The translations under genes and the position numbers were made by a program. DNA of 64,000 bases. Origin: Carbonactinospora thermoautotrophica (GTDB lineage: Bacteria; Actinomycetota; Actinomycetes; Streptomycetales; Carbonactinosporaceae). The notes below the pieces were generated by a model that saw only the letters and a program-made list of their open reading frames with translations, did not search any database and was not told the DNA's origin. Location of the stretch: contig NZ_JYIJ01000012.1 in NCBI RefSeq assembly GCF_001543895.1, positions 186,001 through 250,000 of the forward strand, read 5' to 3'. Numbering within the stretch: the first letter of the stretch is position 1; every line of letters begins with the position of its first letter. Below are positions 59,033 to 64,000 of this stretch, piece by piece.

Positions 59033-61192
59033 ATGGCAGAGAAGGCAGCCGGTTCGGGAGCCGCCGGCAGGGCACCAGCGGCCGACCAGCCCGGCAAGAT
59101 CCGCAACGTCGTACTGGTCGGCCACTCCGGAGCAGGGAAGACGACGCTCGTCGAGTCTCTCCTCGTAGCCGCTGGAACCATCAACCGGCCCGGCCGGGTG
59201 GAAGACGGTACCACGGTCTGCGACTACGACGAGGTCGAGCACCGGCAGCAGCGGTCCACCGGGTTGTCGCTGGCGCCGGTCGAATGGGGCGGGATCAAGA
59301 TCAACCTTCTCGACACCCCGGGGTACGCGGACTTCGTCGGCGACCTCAGGGCCGGGCTGCGCGCGGCGGACGCCGCGCTGTTCGTGGTGTCGGCGGCGGA
59401 CGGCGTGGACGGCACCACGCAGATGATCTGGGAGGAGTGCGCGGCCGTCGGCATGCCGCGCGCCGTCGTGATCACCAAGCTGGACTCCCCCCGCGCCGAT
59501 TTCGAGGAGACGGTGGCGACCTGCCAGCGGGTGTTCGGGGAGAACGTCCTTCCGCTGTACCTGCCGCTGCACGCCGACGACGGCACGGTCGGGGGCCTGA
59601 TCGGCCTGCTCTCCCAGCGCGTCTTCGACTACTCCTCCGGGGAGCGTGTCGAGCGGGACCCGGACCCGGAGCACCTGCCGCTCATCGAGACGGCGCGGAA
59701 CTCGCTCCTCGAGGGGATCATCGCCGAGAGCGAGGACGAGACCCTCATGGACCGCTACCTGGGCGGCGAGCCCCTCGACGTCAAGATGCTCATCGAGGAC
59801 CTGGAGAAGGCCGTCGCCCGCGGCTCGTTCTACCCGGTGCTCGGCGCCTCTTCGCTCAACGGCCTGGGCACGCACGAGCTGCTGGAGGTGATGGCCAACG
59901 GCTTCCCCTCACCGCTGGAGCACCCGCTGCCGCAGGTCACCACGCCGACTGGCGAGCCGCGCGGGCCGCTGACCTGCGACCCGAACGGCCCGCTGCTGGC
60001 GGAGATCGTGAAGACCACCTCCGACCCGTACGTGGGCAAGATCAGCCTGGTGCGGGTCTTCTCCGGAACCCTGCGCCCGGACACGGTCGTCCACGTCTCC
60101 GGGCACGGCCTCGCCGACCGCGGCCACGAGGACCACGACGTGGACGAGAAGATCGGCGCGCTCTCCTCACCGCTCGGCAAGCACCAGCGAACGGTCACCC
60201 AGTGCATCGCGGGTGACCTCTGCGCGATCGCCAAGCTGCAGCGCGCCGAGACCGGGGACACGTTGTCCGACAAGGACAACCCTTTGCTCATGGAGCCGTG
60301 GGTCATGCCGGACCCGCTGCTGCCGGTCGCGATCAAGGCGCACTCCAAGGCCGACGAGGACAAACTGTCGCAGGCGCTCGGCCGGCTGGTGGCCGAGGAC
60401 CCGACGCTGCGCCTGGAGATCAACAACGACACCCGGCAGCTGGTGCTCTGGTGCATGGGCGAGGCCCACGTGGACGTGCTCCTGGACCGGCTGAGGAACC
60501 GGTACGGCGTCGAGGTGGACGCGGTGGCGTACAAGGTGTCGCTGCGCGAGACGTTCGCCAACCCGGCCAAGGGTCACGGGCGGCACGTCAAGCAATCCGG
60601 CGGTCACGGCCAGTACGGTGTCTGCGACATCGAGGTGGAGCCGCTGCCGACCGGGTCCGGGTTCGAGTTCGTCGACAAGATCTTCGGCGGTGCGATCCCG
60701 CGGCAGTTCATCCCGTCGGTGGAGAAGGGCGTGCGGGCCCAGATGGAGAAGGGGCTGGTCGCCGGGTACCCGGTCGTCGACATCCGGGTCACCCTGGTCG
60801 ACGGCAAGGCCCACTCGGTGGACTCCTCCGACATGGCGTTCCAGACCGCCGGGGCGCTGGCGCTGAAGGACGCCGCGAGCAAGGCCCAGATCTCGATCCT
60901 GGAGCCGATCGCCGAGGTCAGCGTGCTGGTCTCGGACGAGTACGTGGGCGCGGTGATGGGTGACCTGTCCGGCCGCCGGGGCCGGGTCCTCGGCTCAGAA
61001 CCGGTCGGCGGCGCTAACGGCCGGACCCTGATCAGGGCCGAGGTGCCGGAGATCGAGCTGAGCCGGTACGCGATCGACCTGCGCTCGCTCTCGCACGGCA
61101 CCGGCACGTTCAGCCGCCGGTACGTGCGGCACGAGCCGATGCCGCCGCAGCTCGCCGCCAAGGTCCGCGAGACCGCGCAGAAGGAGAGCTGA
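59033..61192 (+). CDS. EF-G-like translational GTPase (EF-G2 type)
   Basis: 719 residues with the domain order of EF-G. G1 is VVLVGHSGAGKTTLVESLL, G3 is NLLDTPGYADFVGDLRAGL (EF-G has DTPGHVDF, so the catalytic-histidine position is Tyr), G4 is VITKLDSP. Domain IV and V carry RETFANPAKGHGRHVKQSGGHGQYGVCDIEVEP and LEPIAEVSVLVSDEYVGAVMGDLSGRRGRVLGSE. Such paralogues lack a proven role in elongation. The ATG at 59033 has AGGAGG six bases upstream. It interrupts the otherwise conserved pgsA-HIT-thrS order. Confidence 0.93.
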   Translation: MAEKAAGSGAAGRAPAADQPGKIRNVVLVGHSGAGKTTLVESLLVAAGTINRPGRVEDGTTVCDYDEVEHRQQRSTGLSLAPVEWGGIKINLLDTPGYADFVGDLRAGLRAADAALFVVSAADGVDGTTQMIWEECAAVGMPRAVVITKLDSPRADFEETVATCQRVFGENVLPLYLPLHADDGTVGGLIGLLSQRVFDYSSGERVERDPDPEHLPLIETARNSLLEGIIAESEDETLMDRYLGGEPLDVKMLIEDLEKAVARGSFYPVLGASSLNGLGTHELLEVMANGFPSPLEHPLPQVTTPTGEPRGPLTCDPNGPLLAEIVKTTSDPYVGKISLVRVFSGTLRPDTVVHVSGHGLADRGHEDHDVDEKIGALSSPLGKHQRTVTQCIAGDLCAIAKLQRAETGDTLSDKDNPLLMEPWVMPDPLLPVAIKAHSKADEDKLSQALGRLVAEDPTLRLEINNDTRQLVLWCMGEAHVDVLLDRLRNRYGVEVDAVAYKVSLRETFANPAKGHGRHVKQSGGHGQYGVCDIEVEPLPTGSGFEFVDKIFGGAIPRQFIPSVEKGVRAQMEKGLVAGYPVVDIRVTLVDGKAHSVDSSDMAFQTAGALALKDAASKAQISILEPIAEVSVLVSDEYVGAVMGDLSGRRGRVLGSEPVGGANGRTLIRAEVPEIELSRYAIDLRSLSHGTGTFSRRYVRHEPMPPQLAAKVRETAQKES

Positions 61193-61201
61193 GCCGCGCC
61201 T

Positions 61202-61229
61202 GGGGCGCGCCGTGGCCACGGCGCGCCCC
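61202..61229. terminator. Perfect palindromic hairpin after the EF-G-like gene
   Basis: A 28-base perfect palindrome (arms GGGGCGCGCCGTGG and CCACGGCGCGCCCC), 10 bases beyond the stop. It may also serve the convergent HIT gene. Confidence 0.8.
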
Positions 61230-61336
61230 GCGAGGCGCCGGCGCGAACGGGGGCAGCAGGCGCAGTCGCACCCCAGCCGATGCTCCCATCCTGCCGTGGC
61301 CGCCGGCAGGGCCGCATCAGGATGCCGGGCCGGGCG

Positions 61337-61900
61337 TCAGTCCTCGGGCCAGGCCTCGACCAGCATCTCCCGGGTCTGGGACAGGAGCTGGGGCAGGACT
61401 TTGGTGTGGCCGACGACCGGCATGAAGTTCGTGTCGCCGCCCCACCGGGGCACGATGTGCTGGTGCAGGTGGGCGGCGATGCCGGCGCCGGCCACCGGGC
61501 CCTGGTTCATGCCGATGTTGAAGCCGTGCGCGCCCGCCGCGGCCCGCAGCGCCCGCATGGCACGCTTGGTGTACTCGGCCAGCTCGGCGGTCTCGTCCGG
61601 GTCCAGGTCGGTGTAGTCGGCGACGTGCCGGTACGGGCAGACCATGAGATGGCCGGGGTTGTAGGGGTACAGGTTCAGGACCGCGTACACGAGCTTGCCC
61701 CGGGCCACGATGAGGCCGTCGGCGTCGTCCAGCCGGGTGATCTCGCAGAACGGGCAGCCGTCGTCCTCCCCCGGGCCTCGCGGCTTGTTCTCACCCTTGA
61801 TGTAGGCCATGCGGTGGGGGGTCCACAGCCGCTGGAAGGCGTCCGGGATGCCGACGCCGTTCTGGGGCTCGGGTTCGGGACGGTCCATGGACTGCAGCAT
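61337..61900 (-). CDS. HIT family hydrolase/phosphorylase
   Basis: 187 residues. An N-terminal zinc-like pair in DGCPFCEITR and the histidine triad AAHLHQHIVPRWGGDTNFMPVVG. The related mycobacterial Rv2613c is an Ap4A phosphorylase, so nucleotide-polyphosphate turnover is likely. The ATG at 61900 and the in-frame ATG at 61888 both lack a clear ribosome site. It sits between thrS and pgsA, its usual place. Confidence 0.93.
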   Translation of the reverse strand: MLQSMDRPEPEPQNGVGIPDAFQRLWTPHRMAYIKGENKPRGPGEDDGCPFCEITRLDDADGLIVARGKLVYAVLNLYPYNPGHLMVCPYRHVADYTDLDPDETAELAEYTKRAMRALRAAAGAHGFNIGMNQGPVAGAGIAAHLHQHIVPRWGGDTNFMPVVGHTKVLPQLLSQTREMLVEAWPED

Positions 61901-61977
61901 ACGAGCCTGGCCGGATCGGTTCGCCGGAATCCCCGGGCAGGCTGGCGGGAAGCGGCTTCCTCGCGCCGGGAACGCCA

Positions 61978-62003
61978 GGGGCCCGGCCGGAACGCCGGGC
62001 CCC
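61978..62003. terminator. Hairpin after thrS
   Basis: The arms at 61978-61987 and 61994-62003 pair over 10 bp (GGGGCCCGGC) with a six-base loop, about 16 bases past the thrS stop. Confidence 0.75.
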
Positions 62004-62018
62004 GTGCGCGCGGCCGGT

Positions 62019-63989
62019 TCAGATCTGGACGCGGTCCTCGACCGCCTTGACGATCTCCTCGACCGCCTCGTCGATCGGCACGAAGTTCTTCTGCTCCCCG
62101 GTCCGGTACCGGAACGACACCGCGTCGCGCGCCACGTCGTCGCGGCCGGCCAGCAGCATGTACGGGACCTTCTGCTTCTGGGCGTTGCGGATCTTCTTCT
62201 GCATCCGGTCGTCGCTGGCGTCCACCTCGACGCGGATGCCGCGCTCCCGCAGCTTGACCGCTACCTGCTGCAGGTACGGCACCTGCTCGTCGGTGATCGG
62301 GATGCAGACGACCTGGACCGGGGCGAGCCACGGCGGGAACGCGCCCGCGTAGTGCTCCAGCAGCACGCCGAAGAACCGCTCGATCGAGCCGAACAGCGCC
62401 CGGTGGATCATGATCGGCCGCTGCCGGGAGCCGTCCGCCGCCTGGTACTCCAGGTCGAACCGCTGCGGCAGCTGGAAGTCCAGCTGGATGGTCGACAGCT
62501 GCCAGGTGCGGCCGATCGCGTCCTTGGCCTGGACGGAGATCTTCGGCCCGTAGAACGCGCCGCCGCCCTCGTCGAGCACCAGGTCCAGGCCCATCTTCTC
62601 CGCCACCGACCGCAGCGCCTCGGTCGCCTCGGCCCACTCCTCGTCGGTGCCGACGGCCTTGCCCTCGGGCTTGGTCGACAGCTCCAGGTAGAACTCCTGC
62701 AGGCCGTAGTCACGCAGCAGGTCCAGCACGAAGACGAGCAGCTTGTGCAGCTCGTCGGCCATCTGCTCGCGGGTGCAGAAGATGTGGGCGTCGTCCTGGG
62801 TCAGGCCGCGCACCCGGGTGAGGCCGTGCACCACCCCGGACTTCTCATACCGGTACACGGTGCCGAACTCGAACAGCCTGAGCGGCAGCTCCTTGTAGCT
62901 CCTGCCCCTGGCCCGGTAGATCAGGATGTGCATGGGGCAGTTCATGGGCTTGAGGTAGTACCGCGAGCCCTCCAGCTCCATGGGCGGGTACATGCCCTCG
63001 GCGAACCAATTGAGGTGGCCGGAGATCTGGTACAGGTTCTCCTTCGTGATGTGCGGGGTGTTCACGAAGGCATAACCGGCCTCCTCGTGGCGGCGCCGCG
63101 AGTAGTCCTCCATCACCCGCCGGATGGTCCCGCCCTTGGGGTGGAAGACCGGGAGGCCGGAGCCGATCTCCTCCGGGAAGGAGAACAGGTCGAGTTCGGC
63201 CCCCAGGCGCCGGTGGTCGCGCTTCTCGGCCTCGGCGAGGAAGTCCAGGTACTCCTTGAGCTTGTCCTTGGACTCCCAGGCGGTGCCGTAGATGCGCTGC
63301 AGCTGCGGGTTCTTCTCGCTGCCCCGCCAGTACGCGGCGGCGGTGCGCATCAGCTTGAACGCCGGGATGTGCCGGGTGGTCGGCAGGTGCGGGCCCCGGC
63401 ACAGGTCCTTCCAGCACAGCTCACCGGTCTTGGCGTCGAGGTTGTCGTAGATCGTCAGCTCGCCGCCGCCGACCTCGACGCTCGCGCCCTCCGCCTCCTC
63501 GGCCGCTGAGCCCTTCAGCTCGATGAGCTCGAGCTTGTACGGCTCGTCCTTCAGCTCCGCACGCGCCTCCTCCTCGGAGACCACCCGCCGGGAGAACCGC
63601 TGCCCGGCCTTGATGATCTCCTGCATCTTCCTTTCGATCGCCTTGAGGTCCTCAGGGGTGAAGGGGCGATCGACGTCGAAGTCGTAGTAGAAGCCGTTCT
63701 CGATGGGCGGGCCGATGCCGAGCTTGGCCTCGGGGAACAGGTCCTGGACCGCCTGGGCGAGGACGTGAGCGCAGGAGTGCCGCATGATCGCGCGGCCCTC
63801 CTCGGAGTCGATCGGGATCGACTCCAGCTGGTCGCCGTCCTCCGGCACCCAGGTCAGGTCCCGCAGGTGCTGGTTGTTGACGCGCACCGCGATGCCGGGG
63901 ACACCCGCCTCGGCGAGGATCTCCCCCGCCGTAGTCCCGGCCGCGACCACTCGGGGGGTGCGGTCCAGGGTGATGCGGATGTCAGCCAC
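62019..63989 (-). CDS. thrS: Threonyl-tRNA synthetase
   Basis: 656 residues, complete. N-terminal TGS domain (about 1-65), the editing domain with [18 protein letters not shown] and zinc-type HHC residues, and the class II core with [39 protein letters not shown] (motif 2), DDAHIFCT and [22 protein letters not shown] (motif 3). The anticodon domain begins at [11 protein letters not shown] at 63989 with AGGAGAC. Any leader such as a T-box would lie beyond the window edge. Confidence 0.98.
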   Translation of the reverse strand: MADIRITLDRTPRVVAAGTTAGEILAEAGVPGIAVRVNNQHLRDLTWVPEDGDQLESIPIDSEEGRAIMRHSCAHVLAQAVQDLFPEAKLGIGPPIENGFYYDFDVDRPFTPEDLKAIERKMQEIIKAGQRFSRRVVSEEEARAELKDEPYKLELIELKGSAAEEAEGASVEVGGGELTIYDNLDAKTGELCWKDLCRGPHLPTTRHIPAFKLMRTAAAYWRGSEKNPQLQRIYGTAWESKDKLKEYLDFLAEAEKRDHRRLGAELDLFSFPEEIGSGLPVFHPKGGTIRRVMEDYSRRRHEEAGYAFVNTPHITKENLYQISGHLNWFAEGMYPPMELEGSRYYLKPMNCPMHILIYRARGRSYKELPLRLFEFGTVYRYEKSGVVHGLTRVRGLTQDDAHIFCTREQMADELHKLLVFVLDLLRDYGLQEFYLELSTKPEGKAVGTDEEWAEATEALRSVAEKMGLDLVLDEGGGAFYGPKISVQAKDAIGRTWQLSTIQLDFQLPQRFDLEYQAADGSRQRPIMIHRALFGSIERFFGVLLEHYAGAFPPWLAPVQVVCIPITDEQVPYLQQVAVKLRERGIRVEVDASDDRMQKKIRNAQKQKVPYMLLAGRDDVARDAVSFRYRTGEQKNFVPIDEAVEEIVKAVEDRVQI

Positions 63990-64000
63990 GTGGGTCTCCT

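Overview
The window is about 64 kb of very GC-rich DNA. The GC content, the many GTG and a few TTG starts, the 4-base ATGA/GTGA gene overlaps and the gene families all point to a high-GC actinobacterium. The XRE-DUF5753/DUF397 pair and the WXG100-linked toxin genes suit the Streptomyces/Streptosporangiales side of the phylum. I cannot name the species.

Left part (1-6.3 kb, minus strand): the 5' part of efp, an M24 aminopeptidase, a GNAT enzyme and the tightly overlapping shikimate run aroC-aroK-aroB-aroQ, with a prepilin peptidase upstream. From 6.3 to 18 kb the sequence is accessory. It holds a TnpB element with a predicted guide-RNA right end, a broken Phd/YefM-type antitoxin, a second solitary right end, a CDP-alcohol phosphotransferase with a small VTT protein, a fatty-acyl-CoA ligase, a complete IS5-family element, an XRE-DUF5753 regulator with DUF397, an MmyB-type regulator with a SnoaL-like protein, and a WXG100-like / polymorphic toxin / immunity trio followed by a DUF397 fossil.

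From 17.4 to 24 kb lies an acyl-CoA catabolic island: a divergent TetR repressor, then carboxyltransferase, biotin carboxylase, HMG-CoA lyase and acyl-CoA dehydrogenase. This is the leucine/isovalerate route through methylcrotonyl-CoA. Two 16-bp palindromes precede the operon. A third copy of the same motif precedes the acyl-CoA ligase 7 kb away, so I infer one small dispersed TetR regulon. A P-loop kinase, a MarR-GNAT fusion with a clear palindromic operator, an AMIN-like lipoprotein, two gene fossils and an alpha/beta hydrolase follow.

From 27.9 kb onward the layout is mostly conserved actinobacterial housekeeping: DUF948-DUF6167-alaS-ruvX-mltG-aroE-DUF218; rarA; aspS; an MBL hydrolase; a cyclophilin; DUF349; then (minus strand) relA, apt, secF, secD, yajC, ruvB, ruvA, ruvC, yebC, pdxT, pdxS, a LemA-like protein, pimA, a PIM acyltransferase, pgsA, an HIT protein and thrS. 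Two things interrupt this last block: an IS630-family element inserted between yajC and secD, opposite to the sec genes, and an EF-G-like GTPase between pgsA and the HIT gene. Strong GC hairpins separate most transcription units.

The most interesting parts are the toxin-immunity trio with a nucleotidyltransferase-like C-terminal domain, the solitary guide-RNA-like right end, and the shared TetR operator motif.
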